Source of the DNA: Pseudoalteromonas piscicida
Lineage (GTDB): Bacteria > Pseudomonadota > Gammaproteobacteria > Enterobacterales > Alteromonadaceae
DNA: 64,000 nucleotides
Assembly: GCF_002208135.1 (NCBI RefSeq)
Contig: NZ_CP021646.1
Coordinates: forward strand, 2,296,001-2,360,000
Reading direction: 5' to 3'
Shown here piece by piece: positions 1 through 6,722 of the stretch. The first letter of the stretch is position 1. Each line of letters begins with the position of its first letter. The notes beneath the pieces are model-generated. The model worked only from the letters and a program-made list of their open reading frames with translations. It searched no databases and was not told the DNA's origin. The position numbers were made by a program, and so were the translations under genes.

Positions 1-1610
1 CAGACGCCACATTACACATCAAGGCGCTTGATTTAAAAGTACCGCTTCCGCAAGCCGTGGCACAATTGCTCGCAAGTGAAAACAAACTCATTGCCCATCT
101 TAGTGCCCAACAAAGTAATGTTTCCTTGCAAGTCGTCAATCAATTTAAAGACTTGCTGTTTAGTACAGCTTTACCTAAGTCAATGATTGCAAAACTTATC
201 TCAAGTCAACTTAGCAGTGTTGAGGTAAAGCCGCAGCCAAGCGGAATAACACTTAACATTCATGACCGTTCAGTCACCTTATCGCCAATAAGCAGTAACT
301 GGCCAGCAGCAACCACATGGCAAAAGGGCGAAGTAAAAACGGCTTTCAATGGAATTGATATCACAAAATCGACACAACAAGTAAAAGTAGAAACCATAAA
401 GCCGCTTAGCGCTTTGCTGCAACAGGTAAGCGTAGTCAATAAGGATGCACCTTCACCGCTTGAGTCACGCTTAGCGTCAGTACATACGCTGGCGTATGAC
501 AAACCGTTACTTGAAGTCAATCTGCAACAAATTAAGTCAACGGTAGTAAAAGCGTTGCAAGTACTGATCGGAAGACCTTTTGGTAAACCACTCACAAATC
601 AGGTAGATCAGCCCGCGAACTCCCCAGTCAAGAAAGGTAAAAATGATGTTTTGAGTCGCTCGGTCTCAACTCTGCTTGCGCCAAACGAGAAAGTAAGTGC
701 TCACAATAAAAATAAATCAAGCACGCCACTGCAACAACTCTCAAACCAAATAAAGCTTAATCTTACAGAGCTAATGGCAAAGCAACCATTACCATTGCAA
801 AAAAGTCACACACCTTTGCAAAACGAAAAGTTAGCCAGCTCCATTTCTCGTTACTTACAACACCAGCTAGCAGAGACACCAAAATATCAAGCGCCACCGG
901 TTGATTTTGAGGTGAAACAAAAAGCCCTGTCCTTATTATTGGACACCCTCACAGATAAACTGTCGCTTAGCAACAAGCAAGTTGAACAGCTGACACAAGT
1001 CTTAGAGCGGCCGCTTTATCGTAAAGCGAGTTCTGTGCCTGTAGATCCTGCTAAAACGCTCCAGTTGCAATTTACACATTCACAAAGCACAAAAGTAACC
1101 GCTTCGCCTCCTCAAGTACCTCAGCCTACCAGCAATCAAATTAAAGGGGTAATTGAAGCCCTGCTTACTCTGCCCATGGCTAAGCCCGAACAAAAAGAAA
1201 ACACACCAAACATGTTACGCCAAGCTTCTGCAACCATCGAAAAGCTCGCAAAAGCAGATACATTCAAACAAACGCCTGAATTACAGAAATTAGTCAACCA
1301 AGCATTTTCGCGCTTGCTTGATGACCGCTCAGTCAACGCGCTCACCGTTAAAAACCAGTTAGAAAGCCAACTGGGCGTGGCAACCTTTGCTAACACGCCA
1401 ACAAGTTTAGCTCAATCGAGCTTTACACAAATGTTGGACCGTTTAATTGTGTCGCTATTAGGTAGTCAGGTGGCAAACCAAGCTCAGAGCAATGAACAAG
1501 CAACACAAAAAATACAAGCCTTGCTGGATGCGCTGCTACCACAGCTGAAGCTGCTCTCCCCAAGCAAACAGCAGACGCGCTTCAACAACCACAAGCAAAA
1601 GAGCTGTTAA
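1..1610 (+). CDS. FliK-like hook-length control protein, N-terminal part (5' partial, frameshifted)
   Basis: The reading frame is open from the window edge (first full codon at 3), so the gene starts upstream. A GTG at 57 is only an internal valine. It encodes a long Gln/Ser/Thr/Lys-rich, low-complexity polypeptide of the kind seen in the FliK N-terminal ruler region, with no membrane segment. The frame ends at TAA 1608-1610 after a short tail that does not look natural. The -1 frame, entered at the CCCC run 1558-1561, continues smoothly into a Flg_hook-type C-terminal domain (1559-2071). The two pieces are therefore one gene split by a single missing base or a real mutation. The gene is separate from the canonical fliK at 20765-22867. 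It is followed by an FlhB C-domain protein, a pairing that fits the export-switch role of FliK. The FliK assignment rests on the downstream domain. Confidence 0.6.
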   Translation, partial: DATLHIKALDLKVPLPQAVAQLLASENKLIAHLSAQQSNVSLQVVNQFKDLLFSTALPKSMIAKLISSQLSSVEVKPQPSGITLNIHDRSVTLSPISSNWPAATTWQKGEVKTAFNGIDITKSTQQVKVETIKPLSALLQQVSVVNKDAPSPLESRLASVHTLAYDKPLLEVNLQQIKSTVVKALQVLIGRPFGKPLTNQVDQPANSPVKKGKNDVLSRSVSTLLAPNEKVSAHNKNKSSTPLQQLSNQIKLNLTELMAKQPLPLQKSHTPLQNEKLASSISRYLQHQLAETPKYQAPPVDFEVKQKALSLLLDTLTDKLSLSNKQVEQLTQVLERPLYRKASSVPVDPAKTLQLQFTHSQSTKVTASPPQVPQPTSNQIKGVIEALLTLPMAKPEQKENTPNMLRQASATIEKLAKADTFKQTPELQKLVNQAFSRLLDDRSVNALTVKNQLESQLGVATFANTPTSLAQSSFTQMLDRLIVSLLGSQVANQAQSNEQATQKIQALLDALLPQLKLLSPSKQQTRFNNHKQKSC

Positions 1611-2071
1611 GCGAATTGGGGCAATTGCATAACCAATTACAACCGCAACAATCACACACTACAGCGACCAACTCTGCAAAACAAGACAGCGAAGCACAGT
1701 TGATTGTTAACCTGCTCTTCCCCACTAAAGTAGGACAAGAGCAACAGCAAACACAATTACAAATAGGTGAATATAAAAAATCGCCCAAACCTGGTATGCC
1801 AGAGAAATCCGTGTGGTTTATTCGTCTTTGTTTTGATTTTGCTGAAAAAGGTCAGATCCATGCCCAAGCCGAGCTGATGGATAAAGCCCTAGAATGTGCA
1901 TTAGTAGCCACCTCTAATCAGGTCAAACAGCTCGCAGAGCCACATTTGGCAATGCTCAGACATAAGTTAGCATCTCATGGGCTACAAGTCGCTGAGATAG
2001 GCCTTAGGGAAGAAGCCAGCTTTCAAGATAAGTTCTTTAATGAACACGCAATTATCAACATTAAGGTGTAA
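1559..2071 (+). CDS. FliK-like protein, C-terminal Flg_hook-like part (other side of frameshift)
   Basis: This is the continuation of the preceding gene in the -1 frame. The only candidate initiation codon near its front is a TTG at 1616 with no ribosome site, so it is unlikely to be translated alone. The last ~90 residues (WFIRLCFDF, then an amphipathic region, then LRHKLASHGLQVAEIGL) have the beta-beta-alpha-beta pattern of the FliK C-terminal domain (Flg_hook), which contacts cleaved FlhB when the hook reaches its final length. The stop at 2069-2071 lies 5 bp before the FlhB-like gene, so the two are probably co-transcribed. Family membership is by pattern and context, not by a database match. 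Confidence 0.6.
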   Translation, partial: PKQTADALQQPQAKELLSELGQLHNQLQPQQSHTTATNSAKQDSEAQLIVNLLFPTKVGQEQQQTQLQIGEYKKSPKPGMPEKSVWFIRLCFDFAEKGQIHAQAELMDKALECALVATSNQVKQLAEPHLAMLRHKLASHGLQVAEIGLREEASFQDKFFNEHAIINIKV

Positions 2072-2076
2072 AAGAG

Positions 2077-2373
2077 ATGACACAAAAATCTGCAATCGGG
2101 TTGTTATATGAAGCCGGAAGCGCACCTCAGGTCACCTTTAAAGGATATGGCGAGCTGGCAGAGGAAATTATTGCGCTGGCAAAAGAGAAAAACATCATGA
2201 TCCATGAAGATGAATCATTAGTACAAACGCTCAGTGCGCTTGAGTTACATCAAGAGATCCCAAAGGAGCTCTACTATGTGATTGCCGAACTCATCGCTTT
2301 TTCTTACATTATGCGTGGTAAGTTTCCACCTGGCTGGGAAGGTTTTCGTGGCAAGCTAGATATTAAGGCATAG
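2077..2373 (+). CDS. Stand-alone FlhB C-terminal-domain protein (EscU/YscU/FlhB family)
   Basis: The 98-residue protein aligns by eye with the part of FlhB after its autocleavage site. Compare SAIGLLYEAGSAPQVTFKGYG with the equivalent stretch following NPTH in FlhB (gene at 15240-16370), and the matching tail IPKELYYVIAELIAFSY. It has no transmembrane segments and no NPTH motif, so it resembles a permanently separated FlhB C-terminal cytoplasmic fragment. Family knowledge: similar small proteins (FlhX/HP1575 in Helicobacter) can replace that fragment in the export gate. It lies 5 bp after the FliK-like gene, which fits a second export-specificity switch pair. It ends just before the MITE-like repeat. 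Confidence 0.85.
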   Translation: MTQKSAIGLLYEAGSAPQVTFKGYGELAEEIIALAKEKNIMIHEDESLVQTLSALELHQEIPKELYYVIAELIAFSYIMRGKFPPGWEGFRGKLDIKA

Positions 2374-2390
2374 TCAAAACTTCCTACTTT

Positions 2391-2659
2391 CTAGGGCCTG
2401 TTGACCTTTGCTGTTTGATTTTTGTTCTCCTGAGTGTGTTTTGATCGCGACGCTCGACTTGCCGCCTAGTAATCTAGGCAAAAGTTGAGCAACAAAGAAC
2501 AAAGCGCACTCAGGGGAACCCAAAGGGCAGCGCTTGATTGGAATTTCTTCTGTGTTATCGCCTAACTTACATAGAATAACTATGCTACGCAGGCTCTGCC
2601 TTGTATAAATACCAATCAAACTGCTGCAAAAACAAACTTGAAAGGTCAACAGGCCCTAG
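2391..2659. mobile_element. MITE-like element with 19-bp perfect terminal inverted repeats
   Basis: The ends CTAGGGCCTGTTGACCTTT (2391-2409) and its exact reverse complement (2641-2659) enclose 231 bp. A TA dinucleotide sits one base inside each end, which would fit TA-target elements of the IS630/Tc1-mariner type. Inside are two large nested foldbacks: arms 2429-2443 and 2500-2514 around the perfect hairpin GCCTAGTAATCTAGGC (2464-2479), and arms 2534-2541 and 2612-2619 (TTGATTGG/CCAATCAA). No transposase is present, so it is non-autonomous. A 91-codon minus-strand frame across it is not considered a gene. It lies between the convergent FlhB-like and DUF2802 genes, where it could also act as a two-way transcription barrier. 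Confidence 0.7.
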
Positions 2660-2663
2660 ACAA

Positions 2664-3095
2664 TCATTTTGATTTGTTATGTAAAGACATGAGCAGCTCT
2701 GCCTCAGCTCTTGGCAACTCACACTCGCGCATCACCTCTTCGATATCGGCGCCAAGCTCTACCATTTTCACGGCGCGAGAATACATTTTTGCGTCTGGGT
2801 CATCATATTTCTGTGCCGCTTGCTGATTCGCAACATCATTTAATTCTTGCTCGGTTGCGACCACTCGCTTGCCAATACTCATGATACTGGCACGTAACTC
2901 TGCAACTTCGCTGCGTAATATTGCGATTTGTTGCTCAGTGTCTTGTAGTGAGCTCGAAAGTTGCGCTGTTTGGCCCTGCGCATTCTGTAATTTTTTACTC
3001 AGCACAAAAACAAACCTCAAGCATGCTAACGCAAGTATGCTTGAGGTTATTGATATGACGAGTAAAACGGTTTGTGCGTTTACTACTTCAGACAT
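2664..3095 (-). CDS. DUF2802 family membrane-anchored coiled-coil protein
   Basis: The 143-residue protein has one N-terminal membrane helix (about residues 8-30), then a coiled-coil segment (about 35-85), then a small C-terminal helical region ending VMRECELPRAEAELLMSLH that could be helix-turn-helix-like. DUF2802 proteins are found next to cheW at the end of polar flagellar/chemotaxis operons in marine gammaproteobacteria, and their function is not established. The ATG directly abuts the cheW stop (3096-3098), so the two are translationally coupled. It is the last gene of the leftward operon and faces the MITE. Confidence 0.8.
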   Translation of the reverse strand: MSEVVNAQTVLLVISITSSILALACLRFVFVLSKKLQNAQGQTAQLSSSLQDTEQQIAILRSEVAELRASIMSIGKRVVATEQELNDVANQQAAQKYDDPDAKMYSRAVKMVELGADIEEVMRECELPRAEAELLMSLHNKSK

Positions 3096-3593
3096 CTAGA
3101 TATGACTCAGCTCATCCCATTCATCATCGCTTAATAGCTTATTAAGATCGACTAAGATCAACAGCTCGCCTTCTCGATTTGATACGCCTTGGATAAACTT
3201 AGCGCTTTCTTCGGTGCCAATGTTTGGCGCGCTGTCAATTTCCGAGCTACGTAAGTAAACCACCTCAGCAACGCTATCGACTAAGATACCAATAACTTGC
3301 TTCTCGGCTTCGATAATCACAATTCTTGAATTATCCGTTACTTCTGCACTTTGCAGGCCAAACCTAGCTCGCGTGTCTATAACCGTTACAACGTTACCAC
3401 GCAGATTAATGATCCCGAGTACATAGCTTGGCGCACCTGGGACTGGTGCAATTTCGGTATAACGCAATACTTCTTGCACTTGCATTACATTGATACCGTA
3501 AGTTTCCTCTTCAAGCTTGTAAGTAACCCATTGCAATACTTCATCATTACTATCAGCATTTTTGTCTGCAGAAAGTAGTCTATCTTGGCTCAT
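3096..3593 (-). CDS. cheW: Chemotaxis coupling protein CheW
   Basis: This is a single CheW domain of 165 residues, the usual length. It carries the conserved core GIINLRGNVVTVID (starting at residue 60) and a C-terminal LILVDLNKLL strand-helix. CheW bridges chemoreceptors and CheA in the signalling array at the cell pole. The ~17-residue N-terminal extension is polar. It follows parP by 24 bp in the cheB-parC-parP-cheW order known from Vibrio. Confidence 0.97.
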   Translation of the reverse strand: MSQDRLLSADKNADSNDEVLQWVTYKLEEETYGINVMQVQEVLRYTEIAPVPGAPSYVLGIINLRGNVVTVIDTRARFGLQSAEVTDNSRIVIIEAEKQVIGILVDSVAEVVYLRSSEIDSAPNIGTEESAKFIQGVSNREGELLILVDLNKLLSDDEWDELSHI

Positions 3594-3617
3594 GGTTTCA
3601 CTCCATCAATATACTAG

Positions 3618-4379
3618 TTACTGCTCTCGACTATCGAGGCCTTGTTCTAGCAAACGGTTTAAATTCTCTACATCAATCAGCGCGCACATTTTCTCTTTAA
3701 TCACCCCAGCCAACCAAGGCCGTTTACCATCCGCTGTGCGCCACTTTATGTCTTCAGGTTTGAGGGTTAAATTGTTGACTAGCTTTTCTGCTAACAATCC
3801 CCAATTACTATCCCCAAGCGTAATCAAATACTGATAATCCAGACTATCTTCCAATTCAGGTGTTAACTTCTCAGGCATTACCCATCGCGCAGTATCAACA
3901 ACATTAAGCTTTTCTTCACGATTTAGCATCACGCCTTTAAACCATTTAGGTTTACCAAAGAGTTGATTGACTTCACCCAGTTGGTGTATTCCCCCAAGTG
4001 ATTTAAGCGGAACCGCCAGTGTTAAGCCTGCAACTTCAAAAAACAATGCCTGAAATTCACCTTCTTGATAGGCTTCCCTTGCAGAGAGGGATTCTATCGT
4101 TGTCTGTTCTTTGATAATAGATGTATTTTCAGTGACTTCAAGATCTTGAGCTAATTTACTCGGTTGTTCTTCAATAACTTCACTCACCGACTCCTGAGGC
4201 TCTGTTGCAACGACAACTGGAAGGTCTGTGTCTTCAAGTTCGGATTCCGGCTCTTTTACTTGTTCAAGTAGCTTTGCAACTGGTGATAATTCGCATTGCT
4301 CAATCTCTGGCTCCTCTTGTAATAGGGCGCCAAGATACTGCTTCATCACCTTTTCATTTGCAAATAAATGCTTACTCAT
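3618..4379 (-). CDS. parP: ParP-type CheW-domain protein (polar array partner of ParC)
   Basis: The 253-residue protein has an acidic, low-complexity N-terminal ~105 residues and a C-terminal CheW-like domain (about 110-250, e.g. FQALFFEVAGLTLAVPLKSL and the near-terminal ALIDVENLNRLL). In Vibrio the gene in this position, between parC and cheW, is parP. Its CheW-like (AIF) domain holds CheA and receptors in the polar array and connects them to ParC. The assignment here rests on domain layout and gene order. The start codon lies 8 bp from the parC stop. Confidence 0.85.
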   Translation of the reverse strand: MSKHLFANEKVMKQYLGALLQEEPEIEQCELSPVAKLLEQVKEPESELEDTDLPVVVATEPQESVSEVIEEQPSKLAQDLEVTENTSIIKEQTTIESLSAREAYQEGEFQALFFEVAGLTLAVPLKSLGGIHQLGEVNQLFGKPKWFKGVMLNREEKLNVVDTARWVMPEKLTPELEDSLDYQYLITLGDSNWGLLAEKLVNNLTLKPEDIKWRTADGKRPWLAGVIKEKMCALIDVENLNRLLEQGLDSREQ

Positions 4380-4387
4380 TATGCTCT

Positions 4388-5158
4388 CTAGCTTAACTGC
4401 TTCAAATAGTCCAATAGTGCACGGTAAGCGAACACGCCTCGTGATTTAGGACAAAATTGTACTGGGACTTGCTGTGCAAGACTCGCATCCCTAAATTTGG
4501 TATCTACGGGAACCACACCTGGCCAAACGGCCTCTTTGTATGTTGCTAGCAACGTTTTATACGCCTCCAACGACGCTTTGGTCCGTTTATCATACATAGT
4601 TGGAATGATAGTATATTGATACTGTTTCTGCTGTGAAGACTGCATCAGCTCCATCGTGCGCATCATTCTATCTAGTCCCTTTAACGCCAAAAATTCAGTT
4701 TGAACCGGTACTAAAATTCGCTCACTCGCTGCTAATGCGTTAACCATCAGTACCCCAAGCACTGGTGGACAGTCTAAAATAGCATAGTCATATTGATCCG
4801 CTATTTTTTCGAGCGATTTCTTCAAGATAAGTCCCATGCCCGTTTTATTACCCATACTACGATCAAGCGTAGCAATGGCCATAGTGGCAGGCAAAATATC
4901 AAGATTCTCTATGGTTGATGGGCAAAGAGACTGCAAAATTTCTTCACTCGTCATACTGCTGCCGCGTGCAAAAATATCATACACACTGACTTCTAGCTCT
5001 TCAGAGTCAATACCAAAGTAATATGTCAGTGAAGCATGTGGATCAGTATCAATCAGCAATACTCGGTGACCTTGTTCAGCAAGAATGCCTCCCAAGCTCA
5101 CCGTTGTCGTGGTTTTACCCACGCCACCTTTTTGATTTGCTACTGTCCAAATTTTCAC
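4388..5158 (-). CDS. parC: ParC, ParA/MinD-like ATPase for polar chemotaxis arrays
   Basis: The 256-residue P-loop ATPase begins with a deviant Walker A KGGVGKTT (residues 10-17) and has DTDPHASLT and ILDCPPVLG, as in ParA/Soj proteins. It has no DNA-binding N-terminal extension and lies between cheB and parP rather than next to a parB. In vibrios this gene, parC, directs chemotaxis arrays to the flagellated pole and ensures inheritance at division. The start is GTG (5158) with AAGGA seven bases upstream. A 22-bp inverted repeat (TATCGA/TCGATA, 5181-5202) lies in its leader. A hairpin after cheB suggests it can be transcribed separately. Confidence 0.88.
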   Translation of the reverse strand: MKIWTVANQKGGVGKTTTTVSLGGILAEQGHRVLLIDTDPHASLTYYFGIDSEELEVSVYDIFARGSSMTSEEILQSLCPSTIENLDILPATMAIATLDRSMGNKTGMGLILKKSLEKIADQYDYAILDCPPVLGVLMVNALAASERILVPVQTEFLALKGLDRMMRTMELMQSSQQKQYQYTIIPTMYDKRTKASLEAYKTLLATYKEAVWPGVVPVDTKFRDASLAQQVPVQFCPKSRGVFAYRALLDYLKQLS

Positions 5159-5269
5159 TCTATATTCCTTCGCTTATCAATATCGACTACGTTCAATCGA
5201 TACTATACCAACTCGGTGTTATTCATTCTTTTTAGACGTTTGATATTTACAAGCTTCAAGCAAAACAAC

Positions 5270-5298
5270 CAAAAAGGTAACTTGGTCTATTGGTTACC
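5270..5298 (-). terminator. Rho-independent terminator overlapping the cheB stop codon
   Basis: On the minus strand GGTAAC (5298-5293) pairs with GTTACC (5281-5276), followed directly by TTTTT. The cheB TAG (5289-5287) lies in the loop. It would reduce read-through from cheB into parC. This is a prediction from base pairing only; the stem has just 6 bp. Confidence 0.55.
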
Positions 5299-6432
5299 CG
5301 CTTCTTTATTAATTCTCGCAGCAAAGTCTTGTAAAGCGATGCTATCTGACGAAAGTCCAGCGCCAGCGACAGCTTGAGGCATACCATAAACAACACAAGT
5401 CGCTTCATCTTGCGCCCAAATAGTGGCCCCTACCTGTTTTAGCATACGAGCACCATCTCGGCCATCTGCGCCCATTCCCGTTAAGACAATCGCTAACGTG
5501 TCGCCACCATAAGCTTTTGCAACACTTGCAAATGTCACATCAACGCTGGGCTTATAGGTGATCCTCGGGCTATCGTCTTCAAACACTTTTAGTGTCTTAC
5601 TACCACCGCGATTTTCAACCAGCATTTGCTTACCACCAGGTGCTAAATAGGCCACGCCAGGCATTAATCTATCACCTTGTTCTGCTTCTTTAACTTTTAT
5701 CTGGCATAAACTATTCAATCTTGCTGCAAACGCAGGTGTAAATGCAGCAGGCATATGCTGGATAAGTAAAATTGGATGAGGGAAATTTGCTGGTAACTGC
5801 GTCAATATCGTTTGCAGTGCAACCGGTCCTCCTGTCGACGTGCCAATTGCAACCAGTCCATATTTCTTCCCCGATGCTCTAACACTCGTAGTACTAGACG
5901 TGCCACCAGATACAGGTCTCTGAAAGCTTCTATCCGGTTGAGGAATTGTTGCTCTTCCTGTGTCAGAGCGAGTTGCTCTAGGTTCGGCTCGCTTAGGTGG
6001 AGTCGCAATACTAGGGCGAGTAAAACGGCTAACGCGGCGGCGGCCAATTTCCTTTACTTTATTTTGCAATGATTTAATTGCTTCTTCGCTATTACGAGCG
6101 ATGTCTTCAAACTTTTTCGGTAAGAAATCAACAGCACCAGCATCCAGTGCATCTAACGTAGCACTAGCGCCTTCACGAGTTAGTGAAGAGAACATTAAGA
6201 TTGGAGTTGGTGTGGCCTGCATAATCTGCTTCACAGCACTAATCCCATCAAGCACTGGCATTTCCACATCCATAGTAATTACGTCTGGACGCAATGAAGC
6301 GGCTTTTTCAACCGCCTCTTTCCCATTAACGGCGAAATCTATAACTTTGATTTCACTGTCTTTTTCTAAAATTTCACTAACTCGACGACGAAAAAAACTG
6401 GAGTCGTCTACGACTAACACTTTAACTGCCAT
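5287..6432 (-). CDS. cheB: Chemotaxis response regulator protein-glutamate methylesterase CheB
   Basis: It removes methyl groups from chemoreceptor glutamates after phosphorylation by CheA. The N-terminal receiver domain has the acidic pair D9-D10 and phospho-acceptor D55 (MDVEMP), then a Ser/Thr/Arg-rich linker, then the methylesterase domain with the catalytic Ser in GTSTGGP, His in LLIQHMP and Asp in TGMGADG. At 381 residues it is somewhat longer than the E. coli enzyme because of the linker. The start chosen is ATG 6432 ([10 protein letters not shown]), with AAGAG upstream. An in-frame TTG at 6438 would add two residues and sits too close to that site. It lies downstream of cheA across a hairpin-rich gap. 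Confidence 0.97.
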   Translation of the reverse strand: MAVKVLVVDDSSFFRRRVSEILEKDSEIKVIDFAVNGKEAVEKAASLRPDVITMDVEMPVLDGISAVKQIMQATPTPILMFSSLTREGASATLDALDAGAVDFLPKKFEDIARNSEEAIKSLQNKVKEIGRRRVSRFTRPSIATPPKRAEPRATRSDTGRATIPQPDRSFQRPVSGGTSSTTSVRASGKKYGLVAIGTSTGGPVALQTILTQLPANFPHPILLIQHMPAAFTPAFAARLNSLCQIKVKEAEQGDRLMPGVAYLAPGGKQMLVENRGGSKTLKVFEDDSPRITYKPSVDVTFASVAKAYGGDTLAIVLTGMGADGRDGARMLKQVGATIWAQDEATCVVYGMPQAVAGAGLSSDSIALQDFAARINKEAGNQ

Positions 6433-6461
6433 TGGCAACGCTCTTTAATTTGCTCTACAGC

Positions 6462-6481
6462 AGAGCAACAACTGTTGCTCT
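6462..6481. repeat. Perfect 9-bp-stem hairpin in the cheA-cheB gap
   Basis: AGAGCAACA (6462-6470) and TGTTGCTCT (6473-6481) form a perfect stem with a 2-base spacer. The arm AGAGCA can instead pair with TGCTCT at 6451-6456, so two mutually exclusive hairpins are possible just upstream of the cheB ribosome site. No U-tract follows, so this is not a classical terminator. It may adjust cheA/cheB expression ratio or RNA stability. Confidence 0.5.
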
Positions 6482-6490
6482 AGAATTCGA

Positions 6491-6517
6491 ACTACGCCTA
6501 ACAAAATCAGGCGTAGT
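6491..6517 (-). repeat. Perfect 9-bp-stem hairpin spanning the cheA stop codon
   Basis: ACTACGCCT/AGGCGTAGT form a perfect 9-bp stem with a 9-base loop. The cheA TGA (6509-6507) lies at the stem-loop junction. It is the first of two strong tandem hairpins between cheA and cheB. No U-run follows. It could protect a 3' end or slow termination. Confidence 0.5.
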
Positions 6518-6722
6518 GTTTTAATAAGTTGGGGACATCAAGGATTAGCGCAATACCACCATCAGATGTGATAGTCGCACCGGCCATACCTGGTGTACCT
6601 TGTAACAATGCGTCTAGAGGTTTAATTACAACTTCTTCTTGGCCTATCAGAGAATCGACCACAAAACCGACTTGTTTAGTGCCGATTTGAGCTATAACAA
6701 CGTGGCCTTCGGCCTTTCTCAT
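6507..6722 (-). CDS. cheA: CheA 3' fragment (end of CheW-like P5 domain) after a frameshift
   Basis: The 71-residue frame begins at ATG 6722, overlapping the stop of the main cheA frame (ATGA). It contains the highly conserved end of CheA P5: GHVVIAQIGTKQVGFVVDSL, QEEVVIKPL, LQGTPGMAGATI and a final LILDVPNLLKHYA. It is not an independent gene. It restores CheA if one base is added near 6719-6730, for example in the AA or GGG runs. The shift is in the same direction (one base missing) as in the FliK-like gene at 1559. This suggests either sequencing deletions in homopolymers or a real mutation that truncates the receptor-coupling domain. Confidence 0.85.
   Translation of the reverse strand: MRKAEGHVVIAQIGTKQVGFVVDSLIGQEEVVIKPLDALLQGTPGMAGATITSDGGIALILDVPNLLKHYA

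Noticed and set aside
2374..2649. 91-codon minus-strand frame in the gap after the FlhB-like gene
   Set aside because: It lies almost wholly within the inverted-repeat element, is Cys/Ser-rich without domain features, and is best explained as a chance frame in a structured repeat.
5960..6448. 162-codon plus-strand frame opposite cheB
   Set aside because: Antisense to a conserved receiver domain, with no family features of its own.
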